64,000 nt of DNA, taken from positions 1 through 64,000 of the forward strand of contig JAIELF010000038.1 in assembly GCA_019753235.1 (NCBI GenBank), written 5' to 3'. This DNA is from a bacterium (GTDB taxonomy: Bacteria > Planctomycetota > Planctomycetia > Kolteriales > Kolteriaceae). Position 1 is the stretch's first letter, and each line of letters opens with the position of its first letter. A program made the translations under genes and the position numbers. The notes under the pieces are model-generated. The model was given only the letters and a program-made list of their open reading frames with translations. It had not been told where the DNA came from and ran no database searches. Below, piece by piece: positions 1 through 8,169 of this stretch.

Positions 1-731
1 AGAGCCGACTCTACCAACTTGACCGCGATTTTTTCGGCAACGGAGACTCCCGCGGTCTGCGTGGTATGGAAGTGAATGTTCGAACCTGGCGGCGTGCTTG
101 GACGCCGATCGAAGTCCGCGCGATCGGCGAGCATCAGATTCGAAATGCTGCCGCGGCCCTGGCGACGCTCGATGTGTTGGAGCAAGAGTCCAAGCTGATT
201 TTTCCCGCATCGATCGGTTCGTCGCTGGCCCGGCTTCGTCTTCCTGGACGCTTCGAGGTTTTCGGGCGTCGGCCGGCGGTGATTCTCGAAGTCGCTCACA
301 ACCCAGCCTCGTTTCGGAGCATGGCCGAGACCATTCGCTCGATCCTGCCTGAAAAGCATCGGGGCAAGCGGATCCTGTTGTTCGCGGCATCGCGCGATAA
401 AGATTGGGCAAGTATGCTTGAACAAGTCGAAGGGCTGTTCACCGAGATTGTCTTGACGAGCTATCCCTCGCAAGCACGCTCGTTGCCGGCCGAGGAGATG
501 TTGCCCGTTGCCAGCCGACAAGCGCCACTGGTGCGATCTCATGAGCCCGCCATCGATGCGTGGCAAGCGATTCTAGTGAAGACAAAGGGGCAACAAACAA
601 GCTTAGCCCGGCCATTAGATGATGTCGGCACCGAGATGATTGGCGAGGATGAAGACCTCCTCTGTGTGGCCGGCTCGTTTTATTTGATTGCCGAACTGCT
701 CCGCCGAGACGTCTCCTCTGCCGTGATATGA
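1..731 (+). CDS. folC: Folylpolyglutamate/dihydrofolate synthase, C-terminal part
   Basis: Partial gene cut by the window start; the frame is open from base 3 to the TGA at 731, about 242 residues. FolC adds glutamates to folates, and the bifunctional form also makes dihydrofolate from dihydropteroate, in the cytoplasm. The visible part carries the Mur-ligase-type GEHQIRNAAAAL segment, then the start of the C-terminal domain with VAHNPAS (family DGAHNP) and RDKD. The N-terminal ATP-binding P-loop is outside the window. The last 52 bases overlap the 3' end of the convergent DUF6807 gene. The family call is firm; mono- versus bifunctional activity cannot be judged from this part. Confidence 0.88.
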   Translation, partial: SRLYQLDRDFFGNGDSRGLRGMEVNVRTWRRAWTPIEVRAIGEHQIRNAAAALATLDVLEQESKLIFPASIGSSLARLRLPGRFEVFGRRPAVILEVAHNPASFRSMAETIRSILPEKHRGKRILLFAASRDKDWASMLEQVEGLFTEIVLTSYPSQARSLPAEEMLPVASRQAPLVRSHEPAIDAWQAILVKTKGQQTSLARPLDDVGTEMIGEDEDLLCVAGSFYLIAELLRRDVSSAVI

Positions 732-1630
732 TAATCCGCCGCGATCCCAGCAGGGTCAATCTCTCCCGCGTAAGCGAAGATGCCGAATCGAAGGCGAATC
801 TTTTGTCCGACGACAAGCTTGTACGAACCGTCCCCCTTATGGGTGAACGACTTCGTTCCGAAAGGATTGGCCGTCACCATTCCGTAGTCGCGAGCATGAA
901 AGTAGGATGGCCGATCGTTCTCTCGATGCGGCACCAGAAGGATGCCATGCCGAGTTCCGCGCAAGTCGCGAGAGTAGTCGATCCAGCCCGCCTGTTTGCC
1001 CCAGACGCCTTTTTCGTTCTCTTCGGCGAACGAGTTACGCATCTTCCCACCATTCTTAACGGACAAGATCGTGGCAACACGAATACCCAGACCCATCTCC
1101 TCATGATCCTCAAAGACAACTTCGCCGGTGCTTGTGAAGGCAGAATCCCAAAACAGAAGCGTTCCCAGGGGGCGATCCACAAAACGAATCGTGCACTCTT
1201 CGGTTACCGTCGGCCCGGAAGTCGTGGCGTAATGATTGCGAAATGACCAACCGGCCACGCCATCTCGGACGAAGGGCTCTTCGGTGAATCCACCGAATGT
1301 CGTCGGCGCTTTGTTTCTCCAGAAGTCACTCCCCGAGATCCCGCTAAAAGAAAGCCAAATCCCCGGGTGCATCGTCTCGTGATCCGTCGCATCGAGTCCT
1401 TCTACGGGTGGAAATCGTCGCGTCAGCAGGAATCCATCCGGGCCATGCCAATGCATGAAGTAGGGACGCGGAACTTGAGGATCGCGATAGACGAACGTCA
1501 CCATGGGGCCCGCCTCTTGATGGATCGTGACGCGGTCCGTAGCCCGTTCGATCTGGAACTCCCCTCGGGCAGTGAAGAGCGTCAACAAAAGAAAGCCCCA
1601 AACCCATCCGCCCAAATGGCCCCTCCTCAC
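680..1630 (-). CDS. DUF6807 (PmoA-family) secreted protein
   Basis: 316 residues, GTG start with AAAGGAGA six bases upstream. The N-terminus is a signal peptide (hydrophobic run about residues 8-22), so the product is probably periplasmic or exported. The body has the motifs HPGIWLSF, ISGSDFWRNKA and a terminal YAGEIDPAGIAADYH segment, which I recognise from the planctomycete DUF6807 family, usually annotated 'PmoA family' although no link to methane oxidation is established. Members are common near sulfatases and Gfo/Idh/MocA oxidoreductases; here the neighbours are unrelated. It converges on folC and the two coding ends overlap by 52 bases. Biochemical function unknown. Confidence 0.8.
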   Translation of the reverse strand: MRRGHLGGWVWGFLLLTLFTARGEFQIERATDRVTIHQEAGPMVTFVYRDPQVPRPYFMHWHGPDGFLLTRRFPPVEGLDATDHETMHPGIWLSFSGISGSDFWRNKAPTTFGGFTEEPFVRDGVAGWSFRNHYATTSGPTVTEECTIRFVDRPLGTLLFWDSAFTSTGEVVFEDHEEMGLGIRVATILSVKNGGKMRNSFAEENEKGVWGKQAGWIDYSRDLRGTRHGILLVPHRENDRPSYFHARDYGMVTANPFGTKSFTHKGDGSYKLVVGQKIRLRFGIFAYAGEIDPAGIAADYHITAEETSRRSSSAIK

Positions 1631-1790
1631 GGTTTGTCTCCTTTCGACTCGTCGTTGTGAGGCATTCTAGCCGGTAGCGGGGATGATTGATTTGACAAAT
1701 AGACGTATACCCAGAGGTGTATCCCGAGCGAGTTGGGTATGTCCGATGGCGGAATGATTGCTAACATAGGAGTGCTCCTCGAATGAATTC

Positions 1791-1897
1791 GGGCGGGCGA
1801 GGACCCGCGTGACGGGGCCGCCGTGAACCTGGTCAGGGCTTGACGGCAGCAGCCATAAGCGAACGGTTTCGAGCACGTCGGATCTCCTCGCCCACCC
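1791..1897 (+). ncRNA. ffs: Signal recognition particle RNA, small bacterial type
   Basis: The core of helix 8 is present: ACCTGGTCAGG on the 5' side and AGCAGCC on the 3' side, as in E. coli 4.5S RNA. The ends pair: GGGCGAGGA (1795-1803) with TCCTCGCCC (1885-1893), closing a single long hairpin of about 105 nt without an Alu domain. The apical segment between the two conserved halves reads GCTTGACGGC, giving either a UGAC (URRC-type) tetraloop on a U-G pair or a six-base loop, not the usual GNRA-type loop. It binds Ffh for cotranslational membrane targeting. The position just upstream of dnaX matches the scr-dnaX-ybaB linkage seen in other bacteria. Ends are approximate. A TTGACA at 1692-1697 may be a -35 box, but I see no convincing -10. 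Confidence 0.88.
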
Positions 1898-1970
1898 GAC
1901 TTCATTCTGAGGTTTTCGATTCTCTGGAACTTCTAACGGGACGTTGACCATCGCCGAGGACAAAGCCGGT

Positions 1971-3761
1971 ATGTCGACCTCCCTCGATCCCTCGTCCAGC
2001 GCCGACTACACGGTGCTGGCTCGGCGCTATCGACCCGGGCGATTCGAGGACTGCGTCGGCCAAGAGCACGTTGCCCAAGCCCTTCGAAATGCGATCGACT
2101 CTCAGCGAGTTGCCCACGCGTATCTTTTCTGTGGCTCGCGCGGCGTTGGAAAAACGTCCATGGCGCGGATTTTTGCCAAGGCGCTCAACTGCGTCAATGG
2201 ACCGACCGGTCAGCCGTGCGGCCAATGTGAGTCGTGCCTCGCGATCACCGCGGGTTCGGATCTTGATGTGGTCGAGATCGACGGGGCGTCCAATCGCGGC
2301 ATCGAAGAGATTCGCGAACTGCGGGCCGGCGTCGCCTATCGTCCCAGTCGAGCCCGCTTCAAAATCTACATCATCGACGAAGTTCACATGCTCACCAAAG
2401 AGGCCTTCAATGCGCTTCTCAAAACACTCGAAGAACCACCCGCACATGTGAAGTTTGTCTTCGCCACCACCGAAGCGCAAAAGATTCCGATCACCATTCT
2501 CTCTCGGTGTCAGCGGTATGACTTTGCGGGGATCGGACTCGAACAAATTCGCCAACGGCTGGCAGAGATCGTTCAAAGTGAAGGAATGACCGCTGACGAT
2601 GACGCGCTTGATATGGTCGCTCGTCGGGCACGCGGATCAATGCGCGATAGCCAGTCCCTTCTCGATCAAGTTCTCGCGTACGCGTCCGGAGAACTGACCG
2701 GCGCGATTGTCCAGCGACTGCTGGGGACGGCGGGCGAAGAGCGGGTTTGGGAACTGGGGCAAGCGATCTTCGCGCAGGATGCGACGACGGCGCTTCGGCT
2801 CGTCGATCAAGCAGTGGCCGAGGGAGTGCAACTCGGCGAGTGGCTGGACCAGATGCTCGACTTCTTTCGCGACTTGATGGTGTTGAGCGTCGACCCGTCG
2901 GCCGGGATCCTGAGCATGGGAGCACGACGCCGGCCAGAATTGATCGCTCTTTTGGATGGACAATCGACCGAGCGGATCATGGAGATGATGGACTTACTGG
3001 CCAGTGCTCGCCAGCGGCTACGGTCCAGCCCTTTTGGCCGAACGATCGTCGAGATGACGTATGTTCGGCTCTGTCGACTCGAAGCGTTTATGAGCTTGAC
3101 CGAGCTAGCCCAGCAGCCACTGGCCCGCGGATTGACGCCCGGCCCCGTCCTTGCAGAGACCGGTGCCGACACCCGCGCAAAAAAAAACTCCCCAGTAGTA
3201 AGTGAGCCTCCGCAACAAAAGCCGCATCGCCCCGCGCCGCTCACGCATCCGATTGCACAAACGACATCAGTCTTCGACGCCGCCGAGCCGGCCACCGATC
3301 CCGCATCGATCGAACCGCTGTCGGCCGAGTTGATTAAGAATCGCTGGCCTGCGGTGATCAAAGTGGTGAAAGACCCATTTTTGTCGGCCACGCTTCAGCA
3401 GATCAGCCAAGTTCGGCTCGAGTTGCCTCAAACGGTGGTCATGACATTCCCTGCAACAGCCACGGTGTCGAAGAATCGGTGTGAGGGATCGGCCGATGTG
3501 ATTCGCGATGCTTGGACGACGACAGTCGGCCAGGGCGTCACGGTTCGATTTGAACAGGCGCCGCCGGACCCGGAAGCGCGGGTGACCTCCTCGTCGCGGT
3601 CGCCGCTGCAACTGCGTGATGAAGCGTCACGAGATCCCGTGGTTCAGCAGGCGGAAATGCTGTTGGGAGCCAGAATCTTCGATGTCGTGGTTCTTCCCTC
3701 GGCCGGCCCACCAGGGGTGATGCCTGGCGTGTCAGAAGACGATGGCGATAAACGCTCGTAA
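1971..3761 (+). CDS. dnaX: DNA polymerase III subunit gamma/tau
   Basis: Clamp-loader ATPase of the replisome. From the ATG at 1971 it has 596 residues; an in-frame TTG at 1944 would add nine but has no better ribosome site, while GAGG lies 11 bases before the ATG. Domains in order: AAA+ motor with Walker A GSRGVGKTS near residue 54, zinc module with four cysteines (CVNG...CGQCESC), Walker B IIDEVHML, sensor 1 TTEAQKIP and the SRC arginine-finger motif; then the lid and collar, then a Pro/Ser-rich linker and a C-terminal domain. The length suggests a tau-like form; an AAAAAAA run at 3180-3186 could allow slippage to a gamma form. Followed by ybaB in the same direction. Confidence 0.95.
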   Translation: MSTSLDPSSSADYTVLARRYRPGRFEDCVGQEHVAQALRNAIDSQRVAHAYLFCGSRGVGKTSMARIFAKALNCVNGPTGQPCGQCESCLAITAGSDLDVVEIDGASNRGIEEIRELRAGVAYRPSRARFKIYIIDEVHMLTKEAFNALLKTLEEPPAHVKFVFATTEAQKIPITILSRCQRYDFAGIGLEQIRQRLAEIVQSEGMTADDDALDMVARRARGSMRDSQSLLDQVLAYASGELTGAIVQRLLGTAGEERVWELGQAIFAQDATTALRLVDQAVAEGVQLGEWLDQMLDFFRDLMVLSVDPSAGILSMGARRRPELIALLDGQSTERIMEMMDLLASARQRLRSSPFGRTIVEMTYVRLCRLEAFMSLTELAQQPLARGLTPGPVLAETGADTRAKKNSPVVSEPPQQKPHRPAPLTHPIAQTTSVFDAAEPATDPASIEPLSAELIKNRWPAVIKVVKDPFLSATLQQISQVRLELPQTVVMTFPATATVSKNRCEGSADVIRDAWTTTVGQGVTVRFEQAPPDPEARVTSSSRSPLQLRDEASRDPVVQQAEMLLGARIFDVVVLPSAGPPGVMPGVSEDDGDKRS

Positions 3762-3818
3762 GCTTGAAGGAGGCCCGGCCTTGTTGGCTTGCATCAGCAC
3801 TAGCGGAGGAAATGACCT

Positions 3819-4169
3819 GTGAATCTCATGAAGTTACTGGGCAACCTTGGCAACTTGTCGAAGTTGCAGGGAGAGATGCAAGCCGCCACGGCCGAGTTCG
3901 CGAAGCGACGCTTCGATGGAAGTGCCGGCGGGGGAATGGTCACGGCCACGGTCAATGGCGCTTCCCAATTGGTGGCCTTGTCGATCGATCCCAAACTGGT
4001 TTCTGACAATGACCGCGAACTGATCGAAGAACTGGTCATGTCCGCCGTCAATGAGGCAGCCTCGAAAGCGAAGATCGAAACGGCCGAGCATCTGCAGAAG
4101 ACGTTGGCCGAGAAACTCGACCTGGGAGATATGTCGGGGCTGCTGGGGAGTTTCTTTCCCAAGACCTGA
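3819..4169 (+). CDS. ybaB: YbaB/EbfC nucleoid-associated protein
   Basis: 116 residues; GTG start with GGAGGA (3805-3810) eight bases upstream. YbaB/EbfC proteins are small DNA-binding dimers. The sequence shows the family pattern: an N-terminal helix with LSKLQGEMQAATAEF, a central strand region with GGGMVTATVNG, then SIDPKLV and a helix DRELIEELVMSAVNEA. An unusual Gly/Leu-rich N-terminus and a C-terminal DMSGLLGSFFPKT tail flank the core. It lies 57 bases after dnaX, the conserved arrangement, but recR, the usual third member, is absent and purE follows instead. Confidence 0.93.
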   Translation: MNLMKLLGNLGNLSKLQGEMQAATAEFAKRRFDGSAGGGMVTATVNGASQLVALSIDPKLVSDNDRELIEELVMSAVNEAASKAKIETAEHLQKTLAEKLDLGDMSGLLGSFFPKT

Positions 4170-4196
4170 TGCATTCAAAATAATGCCGTCAACACG

Positions 4197-4718
4197 ATGG
4201 CGACGAAGGACAATCACGTGGCAAAACCTCTAGTCGGCGTGATCATGGGCTCGGCCAGCGATTGGAGCACCATGGAGCATGCCGCCAAGACGCTCGCACT
4301 TTTGGGCGTTCCACACGAAGTGGAAGTGGTCTCCGCACATCGAACCCCGGACAAGATGTTTGATTATGCCAGCCAGGCCCGCGCCCGGGGGATTGAAGTG
4401 ATCATCGCCTGTGCGGGGGGAGCGGCACATTTGCCGGGAATGGTCTCGGCCAAAACCACACTGCCGGTGTTGGGCGTTCCGGCACCATCATCAGCTCTGC
4501 AGGGAATAGACTCGCTCTTGTCCATCGTTCAGATGCCGGCGGGGGTGCCTGTCGGGACGCTTGCCATCGGACGGGCCGGGGCTATCAATGCCGCCCTTTT
4601 GGCCACATCGATTCTGTCTCAAGCTCACCCCTCTTTGCTCGCGCCGCTCGAGGAGTATCGTCGAAAGCAAACCGCCGAGGTTCTCGACCATCCTGATCCG
4701 CGGACGACCGGTTCATGA
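4197..4718 (+). CDS. purE: N5-carboxyaminoimidazole ribonucleotide mutase
   Basis: Class I PurE of de novo purine synthesis, converting N5-CAIR made by PurK into CAIR in the cytoplasm. 173 residues from the ATG at 4197; a GTG at 4218 is an alternative. Motifs: [10 protein letters not shown] (substrate phosphate and catalytic loop), SAHRTP with the catalytic His, [10 protein letters not shown], and the LPVLGVP segment. Length and motifs match bacterial mutases and not animal class II carboxylases. The stop overlaps the purK start in ATGA (4715-4718), so the two are translationally coupled. Confidence 0.95.
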   Translation: MATKDNHVAKPLVGVIMGSASDWSTMEHAAKTLALLGVPHEVEVVSAHRTPDKMFDYASQARARGIEVIIACAGGAAHLPGMVSAKTTLPVLGVPAPSSALQGIDSLLSIVQMPAGVPVGTLAIGRAGAINAALLATSILSQAHPSLLAPLEEYRRKQTAEVLDHPDPRTTGS

Positions 4719-5812
4719 TTGGCATACTTGGCGGTGGACAGCTTGGCCGAATGCTCGCCCTGGCGGCGCACCGGCTGGGGATCGGGGTTCGAACACTGGA
4801 AACGGTTGCCGATGCGCCTGCATCAAGCGTCTCCGAACTTTATGTCGGCTCGTTCGACGATGTTGATGCTCTCGATCGCTTTGCCAAGGGACTCTCTGCT
4901 GTCACGTACGAGTTTGAAAACGTCCCGGTCGGGGCGGCTCAGCATTTGGCGGAGCACGTGCCGGTTTATCCTCCGCCGTCCGCCCTCGAAGTCGCTCAGG
5001 ATCGTTGGGCGGAGAAAAGACTCTTTCGCTCATTGGGCATCGATACTCCTGCTTTCGCGATCATCGATGACGACGCTTCCTTTGAAAAGGCCCTTCGAGA
5101 GGTCGGCCTACCCGCGGTATTGAAAACCCGGCGTGGGGGCTACGACGGCAAAGGCCAATACGTCGTGAAGACTCTTCTGGAAGCTCGCCAAGCCTATCAG
5201 GAGTTGGGACGTGCCGGCCTCATCCTCGAGGAGTTCGTCCACTTCGATCGCGAGCTTTCTCTGGTTGCTGTCCGCAGCCAAGAGGGCGAGAGCCGATTCT
5301 ATCCGCTGGTCGAGAATCATCATCGCGAGGGAATTCTTCGACAAACCATCGCGCCTGCCCCTGGGGTGACGCCCGCGGTCGAGGCTGTTGCCGACATTTG
5401 GGCCAAGCGATTGCTCGATCATTGGAATTATGTCGGCGTCTTCGCGGTCGAACTCTTTGCGATCGGCGACAAACTGCTTGCCAACGAGATCGCTCCGCGC
5501 GTTCACAACAGCGGCCATTGGACGATGGAGGGTGCCGAGGTCTGCCAGTTTGAAAATCATCTTCGCGCGGTGGCCGGCCTTCCTTTAGGGTCGACCGCCG
5601 TTCGAGCACCGACGACGATGATCAATCTCATCGGCCAGATCCCCGACCGTGCATCGATTCTTTCTTTGCCGGGCGCCCATCTGCATCTCTATGGAAAGGA
5701 ACCTCGTCCTGGTCGCAAAGTGGGCCATATCAATATTCGCGTGGTACCCGATGCCGATCACGCCGAGGTCGTCCAACAAGCCCTGCGTCGGGCCCAGTCC
5801 GATCCAACTTAA
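4715..5812 (+). CDS. purK: N5-carboxyaminoimidazole ribonucleotide synthase
   Basis: ATP-grasp enzyme that makes N5-CAIR from AIR, bicarbonate and ATP, supplying PurE. 365 residues. The N-terminal dinucleotide-like loop [12 protein letters not shown] is typical; the ATP-grasp core has [12 protein letters not shown], the hinge ILEEFV, and the metal site [14 protein letters not shown]. The ATG overlaps the purE stop by four bases. It is convergent with the chelatase gene, with about 50 bases between the stops. Confidence 0.96.
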   Translation: MIGILGGGQLGRMLALAAHRLGIGVRTLETVADAPASSVSELYVGSFDDVDALDRFAKGLSAVTYEFENVPVGAAQHLAEHVPVYPPPSALEVAQDRWAEKRLFRSLGIDTPAFAIIDDDASFEKALREVGLPAVLKTRRGGYDGKGQYVVKTLLEARQAYQELGRAGLILEEFVHFDRELSLVAVRSQEGESRFYPLVENHHREGILRQTIAPAPGVTPAVEAVADIWAKRLLDHWNYVGVFAVELFAIGDKLLANEIAPRVHNSGHWTMEGAEVCQFENHLRAVAGLPLGSTAVRAPTTMINLIGQIPDRASILSLPGAHLHLYGKEPRPGRKVGHINIRVVPDADHAEVVQQALRRAQSDPT

Positions 5813-5861
5813 AACAATGAGCCACGCTTCGCGAATGTCCGAGACCTTTGTCCGGGCAATT

Positions 5862-6668
5862 TCATTGGATGGTCGGTCCGTCCGTCGGAATGGAAGCTTC
5901 GTTCATTAAGCAACTTTGGCGGACGGCTTGCCCGAGATGTTCGATGTAGACCTCTCGAATCGCGTCGATCTGACCCAGCGGCGGGCCACAGGTCACCTGC
6001 TCGATGCCGAGCTGATTTTTCCAGGAAGTTGCTTCTTCCCCTAAAAGGTCGTTCACGACATGATCGCCCGCCACGAATAAAAGCGGAACAAAGTGGGCTT
6101 TGCCGACTTGGCGAGCCATGGGGATCATCTCGTTCAGAGCGCTGGGACCTGGCGCCCCTTCGAGACTTGCCAGGATCGCATTAGAGAAACGACCGCGAAC
6201 GAGTTGATCCATCCTCTTGTTGGCGAGATTGAAAACAGGATCGTTGTTATTGCCATGCCCCACGAATATGGTCGGCACCGCCGGCACAACTTGGTCAGCA
6301 AGAGCATCGAGAACCGCTTCATAGTCGGCATCTTGATCGAGCAGAGGCCGACCAAAGATCAGCGTCATTCTTTCTTGCTGAAGTCCGGTCAGTCGCAAGA
6401 ACTCTTCGCCTGGAGTGACATGAATGGATTGCACGACGACGCGATCGACTCCCTCCTGCGACCAACGGGCCAGCGCCTCGGCGGGCGAATCGATGGGCTC
6501 GCCCCGTTCTGCCAATCGAGCCCGGACGATCGACGACGTATAAGCCCAACGAACCGCTGCCGAGGGAAATCGGCGACGCACGCCCTCTTCGAGAAGATCG
6601 TAACTCTTCCTTGCTTGGCTGATGGTCGTGCCGAATGCTGCTAGCAGGATGGCGATGGGCTCGTTCAA
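5862..6668 (-). CDS. cbiK: CbiK-type sirohydrochlorin cobaltochelatase
   Basis: Inserts a metal (Co2+ in the known CbiK enzymes, possibly Fe2+) into sirohydrochlorin for cobalamin or siroheme. The chosen start is TTG at 6668, because its first bases overlap the TGA of the upstream gene and the protein then begins LNEPIAILLAAFGTT, right at the family core; this gives 268 residues, the normal length. Two metal-ligand histidines are visible: VQSIHVTPGEEF and FVGHGNNNDP; ERGEPIDSP and LFVAGDHVVNDL also fit the family. No other cobalamin genes lie nearby, so the pathway link is inferred. A longer in-frame reading from 6815 would lie inside the upstream gene and is not favoured. Confidence 0.85.
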   Translation of the reverse strand: MNEPIAILLAAFGTTISQARKSYDLLEEGVRRRFPSAAVRWAYTSSIVRARLAERGEPIDSPAEALARWSQEGVDRVVVQSIHVTPGEEFLRLTGLQQERMTLIFGRPLLDQDADYEAVLDALADQVVPAVPTIFVGHGNNNDPVFNLANKRMDQLVRGRFSNAILASLEGAPGPSALNEMIPMARQVGKAHFVPLLFVAGDHVVNDLLGEEATSWKNQLGIEQVTCGPPLGQIDAIREVYIEHLGQAVRQSCLMNEASIPTDGPTIQ

Positions 6669-7861
6669 GGAGTCGCTCCGGGCTCGTTGGGGCGATCCTT
6701 CTTGAAGACGTTCTTTTCGATCCACCGCTTGAACTCCGCTTCCATACGGATCGGGCTGATGCCGAATGATGTTTCGAAATCGCGCAGACGATCCTCGGCC
6801 AAGTAAGGAACCCATTCGGGCCGCGCGTTGATTCTTTCGACGTACATGCCGAAGGCCTGCTTCTTCATTTTGATCAGATAGTAGGTCAACCCCCAGGCCT
6901 GTGCATAAGCCAGACTCGAAGTGTCGGCCGAGCGAAAGGCGTCGTCCCCCGCGATCAAGCTCTCGATACTTTCAGGCGATACCTTGCCCCACCCCTTACG
7001 CAGTTCGTCGGCCCGGTCCCCATTTATTTGGCCGAGCCCCGCCCAGCGCGTCTTCCCCTCAAGGTCGGGAACTTCTAAAAGGGTCGCCCAACCTTCCAGC
7101 AACCAGATTGGCTGCGAAACCCGCCGGCGATGGAAGCCGATGTTGAAAGCGACTTGATGAACGCCTTCGTGAATCACCGTTGAGACTGTATCGGTCGCCA
7201 GCAGCAACGAAATCTGATCAGGGGATTTCTCCACCGCTTTCGAAGCCTGGGCGAGCCAGTCAGCACCTCGTCCACCCAGCATGTTGAAGAGATAGAGCCG
7301 ATGATCCTGTGGAAGATAAACGCCCGCGGTTTGTGAGACCGATGGCCCCAAGCGAGGTTGCAGATAATCGACGTACTCTTTCTGCGTGCCAAAGATGACG
7401 GCGACCATGGGAAGCTTGGACTCGGCCTGTTTGTCCCTGCTTGCCGAATCGAACGACAACTGTTTGCGAAGATAGTTTTCGGAGACGGTTTTGATGCGCT
7501 CCAAAAGCTTGGCCGCCTCCTTCGCGAAGAGTTCATCGGTCGAGTAAATGAGGACGTAGTGCTTTGTCTCAAGCTGCCGAAAGCTCGGCGGGAACTCTTT
7601 GGTCAATGCCGAGACGAGTTCGTCGCGACTTAAGGGAGCGAGCTTTTCTTCGTGCCGATGATGCGACACAATCTGGCTTCTATTGATCAGCCACTCTCTT
7701 CCGTCGGGCGACTCCGCGAAGAGATCCCCTTGCTCGTTCTCGTGGAGAAGGTTCACCTCGATCGTTCGTTGACGGTGGGCAGCATCCCAGAAGGTGATCT
7801 CATCCCCCCATGCCGTACAAGCATTCCCCAATAAGAGAGGAAGCATGATGGCTCTCAACAT
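6665..7861 (-). CDS. DUF1570-type putative secreted metalloprotease
   Basis: 398 residues from the ATG at 7861, chosen because GAGGGAGAGGG sits just upstream and the product then opens with a signal peptide ending near ACTAWG. The middle region has VIHEGVHQVAFNIG, an HExxH zinc-protease motif, followed by LLEGWATLLE, which could supply the third ligand; this is the layout of the planctomycete DUF1570 family. The N-terminal part (about residues 20-70) is a small strand-rich domain of the kind that precedes DUF1570. Proteolytic activity is inferred from the motif only. Its stop overlaps the cbiK start, so both are probably cotranscribed, although no functional link is obvious. Confidence 0.72.
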   Translation of the reverse strand: MLRAIMLPLLLGNACTAWGDEITFWDAAHRQRTIEVNLLHENEQGDLFAESPDGREWLINRSQIVSHHRHEEKLAPLSRDELVSALTKEFPPSFRQLETKHYVLIYSTDELFAKEAAKLLERIKTVSENYLRKQLSFDSASRDKQAESKLPMVAVIFGTQKEYVDYLQPRLGPSVSQTAGVYLPQDHRLYLFNMLGGRGADWLAQASKAVEKSPDQISLLLATDTVSTVIHEGVHQVAFNIGFHRRRVSQPIWLLEGWATLLEVPDLEGKTRWAGLGQINGDRADELRKGWGKVSPESIESLIAGDDAFRSADTSSLAYAQAWGLTYYLIKMKKQAFGMYVERINARPEWVPYLAEDRLRDFETSFGISPIRMEAEFKRWIEKNVFKKDRPNEPGATP

Positions 7862-8001
7862 GACCCTCTCCCTCGTGATTCCATTGTTTCTCGGGATATC
7901 TGCTAACCCCCTACTCGGGATCAGAAGATCGCCGCTGGCGTCATTATAGCGCCGGGGCAAGGGAGGCGGAGCGCGTGAAAAAGGATGGTCAAGAAACGGC
8001 C

Positions 8002-8038
8002 CCGCCTCGAAGAGAGAGGGAGGTTCTCTTCGAGGCGG
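8002..8038 (-). terminator. Strong hairpin after the DUF6666-like gene
   Basis: A 14-bp perfect inverted repeat, 8002-8015 against 8025-8038, with a nine-base loop. It lies about 130 bases past the stop of the minus-strand gene ending at 8170. Reading the minus strand, the stem is followed within about 10 bases by a TTTC, and by CTTTTTC further on, so it may end that transcript. A second, shorter stem (TCGCTTCG/CGAAGCGA, about 8055-8077) sits between it and the gene. Confidence 0.5.
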
Positions 8039-8169
8039 TCCAATTCTCCCGGCTCGCTTCGCTCTGGGACGAAGCGACGCGGGAGTTACTTCGCGATCCG
8101 CAGGACGTTGGTCGTCGCCACCGTCGTGGGCGTGACCGGTTCTCGACAGACGACCGGGTTACGGGTCCC

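Noticed and set aside
5813-7970. Cobalamin riboswitch near the CbiK gene
   Set aside because: The upstream gene overlaps the cbiK start and the leader of that gene is under 120 bases; no B12-box-like sequence was seen.
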